Origin: Olivibacter sp. SDN3 | GTDB lineage: Bacteria; Bacteroidota; Bacteroidia; Sphingobacteriales; Sphingobacteriaceae | Direction: 5' to 3' | DNA: 64,000 nucleotides | NCBI RefSeq assembly: GCF_014334135.1 | Contig: NZ_CP060497.1 | Location: 5,208,001 to 5,272,000, forward strand | Part shown: positions 25,732-35,942 of the stretch, one piece after another | How positions within the stretch are numbered: position 1 is the stretch's first letter | Layout of the letters: every line of letters begins with the position of its first letter | Made by a program: the position numbers and the translations under genes | The notes under the pieces: model-generated | What the model saw: the letters and a program-made list of their open reading frames with translations, nothing else | Told to the model about the DNA's origin: nothing | Databases searched by the model: none

Positions 25732-26367
25732 ATGAAACACATCAACAAACTCCTTTTTTTAATTTTTGGTACTATCATTCTATTAACTGCCTGTAACAAG
25801 AATGATGATTTTGATCGTATAGCAGAAGAACAGGCACGTCAGGACTCCATCGAAAATGCTCGTAGAAAAAAATTAATCGAAGAGCAAGCACCGTTGCTTA
25901 AAGCGTATGTAGAAGATCCTCAAAATGAATTTAATAATCCCGTATTAGATACTACAACCGGTATTTGGTTTGAAGTACTTCAACCCGGACAACAAGATTC
26001 TTATACTTATAAATTAGGAGCTAATGGTTTAATTGCACCAAACATAGAAGTTAAATACAAAGGGCAATTACTTAACGGAACGGTATTTGACGAAACAGAC
26101 GAAACATCAACAAACGAAACACTAAAAATCAGTTTAGCCCAGGTTATTCTAGCGTGGCAATTTGCCTTCCTACCCCAGAGTATAGATCATAACGGCCAGA
26201 GTTTCCCAGTCAATGGTTTGTCTCAACATGGATTAAAAAAAGAATCGAAAATTCGCTTCGTTACACCATCCCCTTGGGGTTATGATACTGATGCAAGAGA
26301 TAAAATTCCTGCAAATTCTCCCCTGGTTTTTGAGATAGAGGTTGTAGACATCGGCGATTCAATGTAA
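25732..26367 (+). CDS. FKBP-type peptidyl-prolyl isomerase lipoprotein
   Basis: 211 residues with a lipoprotein signal ending LLTAC (Cys21). A charged helical linker (about 25-60, rich in Glu/Arg/Lys) precedes an FKBP_C domain (about 95-208) with VKYKGQLLNGTVFDET, LAWQFAF, HGLKKESKIRFVTPSPWGYD and PANSPLVFEIEVVDI. These match the conserved YxGxLxxGxxFD start, the active-site Trp and the closing strand. It should help protein folding at the cell envelope. It lies 86 bp after lctP on the same strand; cotranscription is possible, but its general role suggests independence. Confidence 0.88.
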   Translation: MKHINKLLFLIFGTIILLTACNKNDDFDRIAEEQARQDSIENARRKKLIEEQAPLLKAYVEDPQNEFNNPVLDTTTGIWFEVLQPGQQDSYTYKLGANGLIAPNIEVKYKGQLLNGTVFDETDETSTNETLKISLAQVILAWQFAFLPQSIDHNGQSFPVNGLSQHGLKKESKIRFVTPSPWGYDTDARDKIPANSPLVFEIEVVDIGDSM

Positions 26368-26403
26368 ACAATGGTTATTTCAGTGTTAATACATTAGACT
26401 CCC

Positions 26404-26454
26404 TTCCAAAACGGTTTTTTAAGGTTAAATAGCTAGAAGGGAACCGTTTTGGAA
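26404..26454 (+). terminator. Inverted repeat, probable terminator after FKBP gene
   Basis: TTCCAAAACGGTT (26404-26416) is perfectly complementary to AACCGTTTTGGAA (26442-26454), with a 25-nt loop, 37 bp after the FKBP stop. Only a short CTTTAA follows, so terminator strength is uncertain. It may act for both directions between the convergent genes. Confidence 0.45.
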
Positions 26455-26541
26455 CTTTAATGAATGTTTTTAGAGCTAATGTTTTCCAACAACAGACCGA
26501 ATGAACTATGTACGTAATAAAGGTTTATCACAACATATCGA

Positions 26542-27090
26542 CTAAGTTTCTGCCTTCAACGATGCCGCAACCCGCTTAATGAACAGATAATTGGCAGACC
26601 CTCCTATTACTGCACCCACAATCGGCACCAACCTACTTGTCGTTTTAGCTCCCATGTTTAACATCAATTTCTCTGCAACTTCCTCCATCGCTTTTTTGGT
26701 AACGGTTATACCTGTATTGCCCTTCAATGAATCGGTCAGCATAGCGAAAAATTCATCAAATCGCATTTGATAATTTCCCGTTTTGCTATAAGTCACAGCA
26801 AGATTAACCCTAAATTGCTGCGCAATAACATTCGCCATATCCAACGGCACACCCACAGCGATAGTGGAAATCCCCCCTACCCCTGTTATAACACCTGAAC
26901 CAGCAGCCAAAAAGGCACACTGATTAATAAATTTATCGAGCCCTAACTGATCAACTCCTTTTTTTATACCCAGTTGATCAATTTTATCAAATATGTGTCG
27001 AAAAATATCGACTGAAAACTGATGGGCGCCGGTATTGAATCTTCCTTTTATCTTTTTAAAACTGATATGGGGTAACTTTAATTTACGCAT
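26542..27090 (-). CDS. EcsC-family-like protein
   Basis: About 182 residues from the ATG at 27090, which has AGAGG 7 bp upstream; an in-frame ATG six codons earlier overlaps that site. The hydrophobic region GSGVITGVGGISTIAVGVPLDM and the C-terminal VPIVGAVIGGSANYLFIKRVA resemble EcsC-type proteins, whose glycine-rich hydrophobic segments may associate with the membrane. The biochemical role of this family is not established. It is convergent with the FKBP gene and followed by no recognisable partner. Confidence 0.6.
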   Translation of the reverse strand: MRKLKLPHISFKKIKGRFNTGAHQFSVDIFRHIFDKIDQLGIKKGVDQLGLDKFINQCAFLAAGSGVITGVGGISTIAVGVPLDMANVIAQQFRVNLAVTYSKTGNYQMRFDEFFAMLTDSLKGNTGITVTKKAMEEVAEKLMLNMGAKTTSRLVPIVGAVIGGSANYLFIKRVAASLKAET

Positions 27091-27280
27091 ACATATGCCT
27101 CTAAACACTAACCTTCTTTTACAAACTTAGCTAAATTGCCTTTTATATGCAATATAATCGCGTTGCATATACAAGTGATTTATCGGTCTCTCCTCTGCCA
27201 TTGAATATTTATTTTATAGAGGAAATTTACTTAAAAACTCCCAAGGGGCAAAACACATAGCGATCTCAGAAAAAACGTTG

Positions 27281-27664
27281 TTATGGATTACCTTTTTTAA
27301 AACGCATACCGCATGCCTCAATGCAAGGAGGACTTAAAGTTAACGTTTTACCTACTAGCTCATACCAATAAAGCGTAGTTTGCTCATCCGTTGAATTGGT
27401 AATCTCCATATAACTGTCGCCTTTTATGCTAAAGGCCACCATATCCCCAAAAAAGTTACTTTTTATAGTTCCGTCTTCATTAAAAATAATATACTTATCG
27501 GTGTTTTTGGAAACTGGCTGCCATCTACCACTACCATCACCCGGATCGGCTAACTCTTCCGTTAATTGCCACCTCCCGTAAATACTGGTCGGTGCGGTAG
27601 CTTCTTTACTACATTTATAAAAAATAAAGGCCAAAAACAATAGGTAAAGTGTTGATTTATACAT
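27281..27664 (-). CDS. Small lipocalin-like lipoprotein
   Basis: 127 residues from the ATG at 27664; the longer frame would need a TTG start. A hydrophobic leader (1-17) ends at Cys18 in a loose lipobox, FIFYKC. The mature part, YGRWQLTEELADPGDGSG, YIIFNEDGTIKSN, DSYMEITN and LYWYELVGKTLTLSPPC, has the alternating strand pattern of the lipocalin-like proteins common in Bacteroidota. The ligand and role are unknown. It lies alone between the EcsC-like and DUF6122 genes. Confidence 0.65.
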   Translation of the reverse strand: MYKSTLYLLFLAFIFYKCSKEATAPTSIYGRWQLTEELADPGDGSGRWQPVSKNTDKYIIFNEDGTIKSNFFGDMVAFSIKGDSYMEITNSTDEQTTLYWYELVGKTLTLSPPCIEACGMRFKKGNP

Positions 27665-27730
27665 AATTGATTTATTTGTTTCAATTAACGGAATTAAGGC
27701 CAAATTCGCTACAATATCGATCTAAGTTAG

Positions 27731-28057
27731 CTAACGCGACCATAAGCAGTCTTGAAAGTCAGTTAGCATATGAAAAAGCAAGCCGGTCGCTACAATACGT
27801 GTTTTAGCGAAAAATAAGCCTATAATATATATGCCAATCGCCGGATAGCTATGCAGTAAATGGAACCCTACACTGCACCTATTCGGATCAAATATCGGAT
27901 CAGCCAGCAAATGGTCTAGGTCGACCAACATGGTAGCTATCATAACTAACCAAGCTTTTTTCCACTCTTTTCTAAAAAACAACCAAGCGATTAAGCCGGG
28001 AAAAAGGAAATGCAAACTATAATGTACAGGCGCTTGCAATATATTCAGTATTTGCAT
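27731..28057 (-). CDS. DUF6122-family membrane protein
   Basis: 108 residues from the ATG at 28057 (the longer frame starts with TTG). Three or four membrane helices are apparent (HYSLHFLFPGLIAWLFF, AWLVMIATMLVDLDHLLADP, AIGIYIIGLFFA). The motif DLDHLLADPIFDPNRCSVGFHLLHS, rich in His and Asp, resembles metal-binding membrane hydrolases of the YdjM/DUF457 type, and HMLTDFQDC lies at the C-terminus. The family function is unknown. It precedes the lipocalin-like gene on the same strand by 66 bp. Confidence 0.7.
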   Translation of the reverse strand: MQILNILQAPVHYSLHFLFPGLIAWLFFRKEWKKAWLVMIATMLVDLDHLLADPIFDPNRCSVGFHLLHSYPAIGIYIIGLFFAKTRIVATGLLFHMLTDFQDCLWSR

Positions 28058-28126
28058 ATTTATTATTTTCCCAGACAATTTAACGAAAAGCGTACAATAT
28101 TTACGACATTATTCTTTATCGCATAG

Positions 28127-28723
28127 TTAGTTCGGGCGAAATACAGAAAGAAAATGATAGGCCATTACGCGTTTGGATGCACCCAAGAAGCCATTTTTAT
28201 CAGTAAACAACAGAGGCGCATTTTCTAAAAAAGCATAATAATCCATGTTCATTAACGCCAAGTAGGCTGTCAACCAGCACAAAACGAGGTGTAATTCACG
28301 ATTATTTGTCTTAAACATCTTAATAGCAGCTGTAAGATAATGTAATCCTGTTTGCCTAAGCTCCTCATTATTTGACAAGAGATGATCGACCGCGCTTAAC
28401 AAACGATCAATTAGTAGCAGCCTTCCATGTGTGGATGCACAATCATACCTCATTGGACCATATTGGAAAGGTTCCTTACCTCCATTTATCAGAAATTTAA
28501 GTGTTGTGAAATTTAACGATAGCGCTTCCCGCTTTTTCCCGATATTATCCCACACCCGTGCTGTATTGATAGCAAGTAAGACCCTGTTTACACCAGCGGT
28601 CTGTAAGGGCGAATTTGTAGTGAAGGTATATGTTTGATCTTTAATAGGTGCCTGACTTGTTTTAATGGCCAAATTTACTGCATCCGCTATTAAATCTTTG
28701 TCAAAAAGATTCGAAATAATCAT
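28127..28723 (-). CDS. Uncharacterised cytoplasmic protein
   Basis: 198 residues, no signal peptide or membrane helix, largely alpha-helical by pattern (LLLIDRLLSAVDHLLSNNEELRQTGLHYL, LHLVLCWLTAYLALMNM). I recognise no domain. It is well separated from neighbours and opens at an ATG after a spaced AT-rich leader. It may be a helical-repeat or immunity-type orphan, but nothing in the context supports a specific role. Confidence 0.6.
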   Translation of the reverse strand: MIISNLFDKDLIADAVNLAIKTSQAPIKDQTYTFTTNSPLQTAGVNRVLLAINTARVWDNIGKKREALSLNFTTLKFLINGGKEPFQYGPMRYDCASTHGRLLLIDRLLSAVDHLLSNNEELRQTGLHYLTAAIKMFKTNNRELHLVLCWLTAYLALMNMDYYAFLENAPLLFTDKNGFLGASKRVMAYHFLSVFRPN

Positions 28724-28869
28724 TATATGGTATATTCTTTGTTAATTTTATAGCTTGTCTTATCTGTTATATTCAATAAAAAAGACTAGTGAGGTAAACA
28801 GGAAGTTGATGAAATTGTTCGATGAACAAATAAAAAGAGTTCAAATTCAATAGGAAAATATCTATAGGT

Positions 28870-29478
28870 ATGTTAACAATCTTCCTCAAACGGTCAACTT
28901 ATATCGTGTTTTTTGCTTTCACAAGCTTTATCCAGGCGTGCGGCCGTCAAACTTCCGTATCAGATGATTTTGAGTATGCGGTTATCCAGACGATTAATGC
29001 CTTTGGGGATAAAAATGAGCATACATTAAATAAATTAATTCATAAAGACGTGGGCTTAGCGGTTATTTTTAGAAATGGCGTGTTTGACCATTACCTTTTA
29101 ACCGATAGCATTAATTTTAATCAACCGGTGCCAGACTATTTACCTTATCCAACGATCAAAAAACAGGTTCCGGCACTAAACTACTCAGACCTACCTATCT
29201 TTTCCTGTGACAGTCTGCAATGGAATAAGCATGGCTTATTTAGTGACACTGCACAATCTGATGGAAAGCTGTTGCAAACAGCTTTAAACTTGATAGCATA
29301 TCGTGGAGACACCATTGAGAAACAGGAAATAGAGTCGATGAAGGCCTTGAAAAATAACAGTAGGAGGATTATCTTAGCGGCAGATCGAGACGAGGAGTTA
29401 ATTTTCACATTAACCTTGATTAGTGGTAAGTGGTATCTAACTGGAATTGATCGTGCAGCTACGGATTGTAGCGCATAA
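28870..29478 (+). CDS. Uncharacterised lipoprotein
   Basis: 202 residues with a lipoprotein signal ending FIQAC (Cys24). The mature part contains acidic and aromatic segments (DDFEYAVIQTINAFGDKNE, FRNGVFDHYLLTDSINF) and a beta-rich C-terminal stretch (RIILAADRDEELIFTLTLISGKWYLTGIDR) that recalls NTF2-like folds. No family is recognised with confidence. It is divergent from the 28127 gene and convergent with the DUF1801 gene. Confidence 0.6.
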   Translation: MLTIFLKRSTYIVFFAFTSFIQACGRQTSVSDDFEYAVIQTINAFGDKNEHTLNKLIHKDVGLAVIFRNGVFDHYLLTDSINFNQPVPDYLPYPTIKKQVPALNYSDLPIFSCDSLQWNKHGLFSDTAQSDGKLLQTALNLIAYRGDTIEKQEIESMKALKNNSRRIILAADRDEELIFTLTLISGKWYLTGIDRAATDCSA

Positions 29479-29507
29479 TGTGCCGACAAGCGTCAATCGT
29501 CTCGATT

Positions 29508-29924
29508 TTACTTTTTATGTATCAAAATCGAATAATGAATCATTTTCATTAAAATATTCGTATTAATATCTTTTAGTCTTTTAATATAAATGCAGTTCTT
29601 ACCCATCTTATACTTTCCTAACTGCTGTAATAACTCTTCGCGGTTTTCGTAGTCATCGCATGACAGGTAAATAGAGATAGCCTTACTACGGGGAGAAAAA
29701 CCAACCAGCGGAGCATCCCCCTCCCTTCCGCTAGCGTATTTATAATGGTAACTACCGAACCCGATAATAGATGTACCCCATATCCTTGGTTCAACCAGCA
29801 ATTGCCTGCTGATAAGATCGATAATCTGATAGCTATCCTCTCTCTTTTCGGTATCACTGATTTTTTCAATAAATTCGTTGACACTTAGCTCAGCTTCTAC
29901 TGTTTTATTCTTAGCCATAACCAT
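29508..29924 (-). CDS. DUF1801 (YdhG-like) protein
   Basis: 138 residues. The order VNEFIEKI, R-x-DSYQIIDLI, WGTSIIGFGSYHYKYASG, DAPLVGFSPRSKAISIYL and LGKYKMGKNCIYIKRLKDIN is typical of DUF1801 proteins, small cytosolic proteins with an alpha/beta YdhG-like fold whose role is unknown. A second in-frame ATG lies two codons in. It stands alone between the lipoprotein gene and the divergent P-type ATPase gene. Confidence 0.85.
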   Translation of the reverse strand: MVMAKNKTVEAELSVNEFIEKISDTEKREDSYQIIDLISRQLLVEPRIWGTSIIGFGSYHYKYASGREGDAPLVGFSPRSKAISIYLSCDDYENREELLQQLGKYKMGKNCIYIKRLKDINTNILMKMIHYSILIHKK

Positions 29925-30060
29925 TCATGTTTTCAATCCATCAAAAGTAACAGACTTTTAACAATTTCGGGCCCCTCCAATTAAAATTACATTAGAATTT
30001 AAGACCTGAGTTGTTTGTTCTATATTCTCTAGTTATTTTTAAAGTACTAAGGAATTAAAA

Positions 30061-32769
30061 ATGACAAATAATAATACGCACCCAGTTCATCAATGGTTTG
30101 CTTTAGATATAGAAGAAGTTATCGCTGACATCGACACGAATTCGGTGCAAGGGCTATCGGAGCCAGAAGCTTCAAGCCGTTTAGAAAAATTTGGCCCAAA
30201 TAAACTTCCAGAAAGAAAACAAGAACATCCAATCATTCGTTTTCTTAAACATTTTCATGATGTACTGATTTACGTTCTTTTTGCCGCTGCTATTATTACA
30301 GCGGTTTTGGGACATTATATTGACACCATTGTCATTGTTATCGTCGCTATAGTTAATGCCTGTATTGGATATTTTCAAGAAAACAAGGCAGAAAAAGCCC
30401 TGGAAAACATCAAAAAGATGTTATCACTTAAGGCAAAGGTCATCCGGGACAATGAACGAACAGAAATTCTTGCTACCGATCTTACTTTAGGCGACATCGT
30501 ACTTTTAAGTCCTGGAGATAAAGTACCCGCCGACCTTAGACTTATCAGAGCCGATAACCTCAAAATCGAAGAATCACCGCTTACCGGTGAATCTGTCCCT
30601 TCCGAAAAGATAACAACGACACTAAATGCGGAAACTGTATTGGGCGACCAGAAAAATATGGCATTCACCAGCACCACGGTGAGCAGTGGTACAGGGATAG
30701 GTATTGTCGTCGCTATCGGAAAAGACACCGAAATAGGCAAGATTAATGAGATGATGACGAGCGTGGAAGAACTTACCACACCACTACTCAGGCAAACAGC
30801 TAAGTTTGGACAGACAGTCTCTTTTTTCACAGTATTTGTGGCTCTTGCGACTTTTCTCTTCGGGTATTTCTTAAGAAATTATGATACGGACGAACTGCTT
30901 ATGTCTGTAATTGGACTGGCTGTAGCTGCAATCCCGGAAGGATTACCAGCAATTCTTTCCATCATATTGGCGATAGGCGTACAGAATATGGCCAAGAGAC
31001 AAGCTATTATCCGCAACTTGCCCTCGGTGGAAACACTGGGTTCTGTTTCGGTGATCTGCTCAGACAAAACTGGAACATTGACTAAAAATGAAATGACGGT
31101 ACAGTCTTTGGCCATTTACGATACTGACTTTACAGTAAGCGGCATTGGCTATTCTCCGGAAGGAAAAATTCTGAGCGATTTAACTGAGGTTGATGCGACA
31201 ACAACTCCAGACTTAGAACGGCTGGTACATTGTTTTTATATTTGTAATGAAGCAACCCTCGGGAAAGACGAACGGGATAATTGGACGGTAAAAGGCGATC
31301 CGACCGAAGGCGCACTAATTACCTTATACCATAAAGCAAATACCCATACTCCAAAATATGAAAGACTTTCCACCGTTCCTTTTGATTCCGAATATAAGTA
31401 TATGGCTACCCTAATAGCGGTAGAAGGAATGAATAAAAAGTTCATATACATTAAAGGTGCTCCAGATCGCCTGCTGGATATGTCGGATAGAGAGCAGCGT
31501 AGCGAAGCCACACAGCCTTTTAACCGGAACTATTGGCAGGATAAGATTTCTGAATTTGCACATGAAGGACAACGCGTAATTGGTGCTGCCTATAAGATAG
31601 TCGATCCAGACACCACACAGATTGACCATGAGGATGTTCAGAAAAATGTCGTGTTTCTAGGATTAGCTGGCATCATCGATCCCCCAAGAGAAGAAGCTAT
31701 TGATGCTATAAAAATATGCAAAGAGGCTGGCATTACCGTAAAAATGATTACCGGAGACCACGTAGAAACCGCAAAGGCAATTGGCAAAACCATGGGTATT
31801 GGCGACGGAGCGCATGCCCTCGAGGGCAAGGATCTCGAGCAAATGGACGATGAAGCGCTCAAAAAAGCGGCATTACAATATAACATCTTTGCCCGGACGA
31901 GCCCTGAACATAAACTTCGCCTAGTGAACGCTTTACAGGCAAGTAACCTTATTTGTGCAATGACCGGTGACGGCGTAAATGATGCACCCGCTTTAAAGAA
32001 AGCAAACGTCGGCATTGCTATGGGAATCAAAGGCACTGAGGTTACAAAAGATGCCTCAGAAATGGTATTAGCTGACGACAACTTCAGTACAATTGTATCT
32101 GCTGTAAAAGAAGGTCGCAGGGTTTACGACAATTTAAAGAAAACCATTTTGTTCGTACTACCGACCAACGGCGCCGAAAGTTTTCTGATCATGGCTAGCA
32201 TTATATTCGGAACCATGATGCCGCTCATACCTGTACAGATCCTTTGGGTTAATATGGTAACCTCTGTAACGGTATCCCTGGCATTAGCTTTTGAAAATAT
32301 AGAAAAAGGCACGATGAAAAGATCTCCTCGCCCCGTAAACACCCCACTGCTCAGCAATTATTTCATCTGGCGCATATTATTGGTATCAGTCCTTATCGGC
32401 GGAGGTACGCTATGGTTAAGTGTCATCCTGCTGAATAAAGGGTTTAGCGAAGATCTTGTTCGCACGATTACGCTGCAAACCATTGTCATAACCCAATTGT
32501 TCCACCTGTTCAATTGTAGAAGCATTAGAGGTTTCGCCATCAATCGTTGGTTTTTCACTAATAAAGCATTATATATAGTTGGCATATTGTTATTTATTTT
32601 CCAATTTTTTATAACGTATTCGCCCTTTATGAATCGGATATTTGGAACAGTACCCTTGGCAGTTTCAGACTGGGTATATCCTTATATTCTAGGAATTGCA
32701 GTTTTTATCATTATCGAAATAGAGAAAACGATTATGCGAAAGTTAAGCGCACCTTCATCGGGGAACTGA
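30061..32769 (+). CDS. P2-type cation-transporting ATPase
   Basis: 902 residues with the full P-type ATPase layout: cation ATPase N-terminal region (about 10-75), actuator with [10 protein letters not shown], the helix-4 motif PEGLPAILS, phosphorylation site DKTGTLT (Asp335), the nucleotide domain with KGAPDRLL, hinge [20 protein letters not shown], and a six-helix C-terminal domain. PEGLPA in helix 4 fits SERCA/PMR1-like calcium or related divalent-cation pumps rather than heavy-metal or Kdp pumps. It should expel a cation across the inner membrane. The ion is inferred only from motif class. A Usp gene and a DUF5690 gene follow on the same strand, 181 bp and more downstream. Confidence 0.93.
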   Translation: MTNNNTHPVHQWFALDIEEVIADIDTNSVQGLSEPEASSRLEKFGPNKLPERKQEHPIIRFLKHFHDVLIYVLFAAAIITAVLGHYIDTIVIVIVAIVNACIGYFQENKAEKALENIKKMLSLKAKVIRDNERTEILATDLTLGDIVLLSPGDKVPADLRLIRADNLKIEESPLTGESVPSEKITTTLNAETVLGDQKNMAFTSTTVSSGTGIGIVVAIGKDTEIGKINEMMTSVEELTTPLLRQTAKFGQTVSFFTVFVALATFLFGYFLRNYDTDELLMSVIGLAVAAIPEGLPAILSIILAIGVQNMAKRQAIIRNLPSVETLGSVSVICSDKTGTLTKNEMTVQSLAIYDTDFTVSGIGYSPEGKILSDLTEVDATTTPDLERLVHCFYICNEATLGKDERDNWTVKGDPTEGALITLYHKANTHTPKYERLSTVPFDSEYKYMATLIAVEGMNKKFIYIKGAPDRLLDMSDREQRSEATQPFNRNYWQDKISEFAHEGQRVIGAAYKIVDPDTTQIDHEDVQKNVVFLGLAGIIDPPREEAIDAIKICKEAGITVKMITGDHVETAKAIGKTMGIGDGAHALEGKDLEQMDDEALKKAALQYNIFARTSPEHKLRLVNALQASNLICAMTGDGVNDAPALKKANVGIAMGIKGTEVTKDASEMVLADDNFSTIVSAVKEGRRVYDNLKKTILFVLPTNGAESFLIMASIIFGTMMPLIPVQILWVNMVTSVTVSLALAFENIEKGTMKRSPRPVNTPLLSNYFIWRILLVSVLIGGGTLWLSVILLNKGFSEDLVRTITLQTIVITQLFHLFNCRSIRGFAINRWFFTNKALYIVGILLFIFQFFITYSPFMNRIFGTVPLAVSDWVYPYILGIAVFIIIEIEKTIMRKLSAPSSGN

Positions 32770-32950
32770 ACCAGTCGTTTACACAGTCGCAGCGTTTATC
32801 CATCTTGTTTTTATCGGTGTTCGTGAATGTCAAGCATTTTATCTAAGTTTGTTATAGCGTGCAATAAAAAATCTATTTGAAAGCAGTATTTCACTCCATT
32901 GGAAAATGGCTGAATAAATAAATGGTAAGATTTATATTAATATTTATCAC

Positions 32951-33781
32951 ATGAAAACACTCTTGGCTACAACAGATTTTTCTGAAAATTCCAAAGGAGG
33001 AATTCGCCTATCCATATATTTGGCGCAATTAACTGATTTTAAACTACGGTTTATATACGTTTCTCCGTTAATTGCCAAGATTAGCAAACCTCCGAAAAAA
33101 GATAAGGCCGTTTATGATGACCTAATTGAAAAATTAAAACAATTTGTGGCCGAAGTTTATAAGGAGATGAAGATAGCACCATTTCAGGAAGAAGATTACG
33201 TTGTTATAGAAGGAGCAAAAGCAGACAGTTCCCTTTTGCATTATTGCGAGGAGCAAGAAGACATCTCCTATATCTGTATCAGTACCATCGGCGCCAGTGG
33301 TCTTGGGAAATTTTTGGGAACCATTGCGAGCCATTTAATCTCAAAATCTCCGATTCCCATTTTAATTGCACCTGCCAACTACCAACCTCAACCGATAAAT
33401 TTACTCTTATATGCTACTGATCTTAAGAATTATTCAGATGAAATTAAACAAGTAGTCGCTTTTGCCAAACCACTCCAAGCAAAGGTAGAAGCCTTGCATC
33501 TGGTGTCCCTACAAGCCCAAGCCCCTGACGAAGAGACTATCAAAATGCTGCAAGAAACCGTAAATTATAAAGTGGATTTTCAGATCAAAGAAAAAGATAT
33601 TGTATCACCAATGATTGATCACTTGAAGAAACAAATAGCATTACAAAAGCCGTCTATGTTGATTTTATTTACAGACCAGCACCGCTCCCTCTTTCAAAAG
33701 ATTTTCTTGTCCAGTCTGTCAGAAGACCTCACTTTTCAGCCGACCATCCCAATGCTTATCTTCAATAAATATTTGGAATAA
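32951..33781 (+). CDS. Universal stress protein (tandem Usp-like)
   Basis: 276 residues with two Usp-type units. The first (1-145) begins MKTLLATTDFSENSKGGIRL and contains YICISTIGASGLGKFLGTIASHLISKSPIPILI, a G-x2-G-x9-GS/T-like nucleotide-binding loop. The second (about 150-276) is more divergent (NLLLYATDL ... LILFTDQHRSLFQKIFLSSLSEDL). Usp proteins act under stress, often binding ATP. The stop is only 3 bp before the DUF5690 start, so the two genes form an operon. A TAAGTTTG -7-like box at 32844-32851 lies about 100 bp upstream and could be its promoter. Confidence 0.88.
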   Translation: MKTLLATTDFSENSKGGIRLSIYLAQLTDFKLRFIYVSPLIAKISKPPKKDKAVYDDLIEKLKQFVAEVYKEMKIAPFQEEDYVVIEGAKADSSLLHYCEEQEDISYICISTIGASGLGKFLGTIASHLISKSPIPILIAPANYQPQPINLLLYATDLKNYSDEIKQVVAFAKPLQAKVEALHLVSLQAQAPDEETIKMLQETVNYKVDFQIKEKDIVSPMIDHLKKQIALQKPSMLILFTDQHRSLFQKIFLSSLSEDLTFQPTIPMLIFNKYLE

Positions 33782-33784
33782 ACG

Positions 33785-35041
33785 ATGCTTAGAAGCAAAT
33801 GGCAAACCAGTATTTATGCGGCCGTGATTGTGTTTCTTGCCTATACCATGATTTTTGGCTTTCGTAAATCTTTCACTGTTGCTACATTTGACGGCATTAC
33901 AGTTGCTGGTTACAGCTATAAAACCATATTGGTTATCAGCCAAGTGATAGGCTATATGCTTGCCAAGTTTTATGGCGTAAAGTATATTTCTGAACTGAAG
34001 CGTACCGGCAGGGGCACCATCATACTAATACTAACTGGTATTGCTTGGCTTAGCTGGTTATGCTTCGCCATTGTACCACTACCTTATAATATTGTTTTTC
34101 TTTTTGTAAATGGTTTTCCATTAGGTATGTTATGGGGAGTTGTGTTCTCATATATCGAAGGGCGTAGAGGAACAGACTTTATTGGTGCGGCTCTTGCCGT
34201 TAGTTTTATTTTTGCTTCAGGATTTGCTCGTTCTGCGGGTGGTTGGCTAATGTTAAAGTTTCACCTATCTCAATTTTGGGTACCTTTTTATACGGGACTT
34301 TTATTTGCTGTTCCCCTTATTACCTTTGTTTATCTGATGGAAAAAATTCCTCCACCAGACGCTGACGACATTACTGACAGAACGGAACGTAAACCCATGA
34401 GTGCCGCCCAACGTAAGACTTTTCTACGATCTTTTTATCCCGGTCTTACCGCTTGTATTATCATTTATACATTTGCCACCATTTTCAGAGACATACGTGA
34501 TAATTTTGGTGCCGAGATGTGGAAAGAATTGGGATATTTTGACCAGCCAGCGATTTTCTCCAAAACAGAAACACCAATAACGCTTATCATTCTAATCATT
34601 ATAGGTAGTATGGTAATGATTCGAAATAACTATCGAGCACTGATCGTTACGCATTTCTTAATAGCTATTGGTTTCCTGTTGGCTGGATTAGCAACTGTAG
34701 CCTATTTATACACTTACCTATCACCTTTATGGTGGATGATCTATACCGGTTTAGGTTTATATATGGTTTACATTCCATTCAATGCTATTTTCTTTGAACG
34801 ATTGATTGCCACTTTTAAATATACAGGAAACGTAGGCTTCTTAATCTACCTGGCTGACTCATTTGGATACACTGGCAGTGTAGGCGTGTTGTTCTCAAAA
34901 GAGATTTTTCATCTTCAACTTAACTGGGTAACTTTTTTTTCCAATAGTATTCTGATATTATCCACCTTCGGTATTTTATTAACAGCATTTTCTGCTTGGT
35001 ATTTTAGAAATAAATACCAGAACATGTCAAAACTTTCTTAG
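33785..35041 (+). CDS. DUF5690-family membrane protein
   Basis: 418 residues with about 11-12 membrane helices, from MLRSKWQTSIYAAVIVFLAYTMIFGFRKSFTVATFDG onwards. The conserved features LAYTMIFGFRKSFT, FATIFRDIRDNFGAEMW and IYLADSFGYTGSVGVL match DUF5690, which has a major-facilitator-like layout and no known substrate. It starts 3 bp after the Usp gene, suggesting linked expression. A transporter role is inferred from topology only. Confidence 0.85.
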   Translation: MLRSKWQTSIYAAVIVFLAYTMIFGFRKSFTVATFDGITVAGYSYKTILVISQVIGYMLAKFYGVKYISELKRTGRGTIILILTGIAWLSWLCFAIVPLPYNIVFLFVNGFPLGMLWGVVFSYIEGRRGTDFIGAALAVSFIFASGFARSAGGWLMLKFHLSQFWVPFYTGLLFAVPLITFVYLMEKIPPPDADDITDRTERKPMSAAQRKTFLRSFYPGLTACIIIYTFATIFRDIRDNFGAEMWKELGYFDQPAIFSKTETPITLIILIIIGSMVMIRNNYRALIVTHFLIAIGFLLAGLATVAYLYTYLSPLWWMIYTGLGLYMVYIPFNAIFFERLIATFKYTGNVGFLIYLADSFGYTGSVGVLFSKEIFHLQLNWVTFFSNSILILSTFGILLTAFSAWYFRNKYQNMSKLS

Positions 35042-35254
35042 TTTTATTTCGTCCAATATTTTCCCTGCACCGTATTGTCGATGTTCACGCCTATCTCTCG
35101 GTTATTTTTATGATAACTCCTACTGCGTCCGCAATAAAAACCTTGAACTATTCTTAATGATCAGAGAGATGGCATCTATTAAGCCATGCATACCGGTGAA
35201 AAATACTATTTTTATTCTTCAAGAAACATTTTAAAAGAAAAAGCGGAGAGAAAT

Positions 35255-35821
35255 ATGTTGAAATCCTTGTTATACCTAACCATATTTGTATTAGCGATGT
35301 CGTGCCAAAATAACACTACAGAACATGCTTCGTCCACAGATGATTCTATACGTAGAGCGACTTATATACAAGACAAAAAAGATTCAATCAAAAGAATAAG
35401 AAAATATATACTTGATAGTATTGGTGTTTCCTATAAAGAAGCAGGATTCAAGAATTATTGTGATGCGCTTTTACAAGACGAATACCTTTATCTAGCAGCA
35501 ACGTGTATCGCTGAAGAGGAAGAACAATTTGATGAGTACGCCCGTATGGATCTCGAGTCGTCTACATATCAAAAGTTTCGCAGCCAATGGCTAAAAGAAA
35601 ATGATTTAGACAGTTCTAAGTTTGAACGTGATAGAGAAACTGAATTGGCTGACCTTGAAAGTTTCTGTAGAAAACAGATTGTTCTCCACTTAAATGATCT
35701 TAAGCCAAAAATTATACAACTGATCAAAACAAACGGAACAGACCTCGATTATAATTTTTTAATCAATTATTTCAAAAACAACACTAAAACAACCACACCA
35801 ATAAGTAAAGGAGAAACGTAA
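35255..35821 (+). CDS. Uncharacterised lipoprotein, charged helical
   Basis: 188 residues from the ATG at 35255, preferred because GGAGAG lies just upstream and because it gives a clean lipoprotein signal, MLKSLLYLTIFVLAMSC (Cys17). An ATG 23 codons upstream lacks this. The mature part is hydrophilic, rich in Asp, Glu and Lys with coiled segments (LLQDEYLYLAATCIAEEEEQ, ETELADLESFCRKQIVLHL). I recognise no family. It lies between the DUF5690 gene and copA. Confidence 0.6.
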   Translation: MLKSLLYLTIFVLAMSCQNNTTEHASSTDDSIRRATYIQDKKDSIKRIRKYILDSIGVSYKEAGFKNYCDALLQDEYLYLAATCIAEEEEQFDEYARMDLESSTYQKFRSQWLKENDLDSSKFERDRETELADLESFCRKQIVLHLNDLKPKIIQLIKTNGTDLDYNFLINYFKNNTKTTTPISKGET

Positions 35822-35901
35822 AAAAACAGAACCGTTCAACAGTTCCATAAATATTATAACGAATACCCTAAATTATATGACGACAAAAGCTTAAGTTACA
35901 G

Positions 35902-35909
35902 TACCTTTG
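35902..35909 (+). promoter_or_regulatory. -7 promoter box for copA
   Basis: TACCTTTG fits TAnnTTTG exactly and lies 33 bp before the copA ATG at 35943. No good -33 box is seen. The same octamer precedes the beta-barrel gene at 38678. Confidence 0.4.
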
Positions 35910-35942
35910 TATAGTATCCTTATATGTGAAAATTTAGGCTTT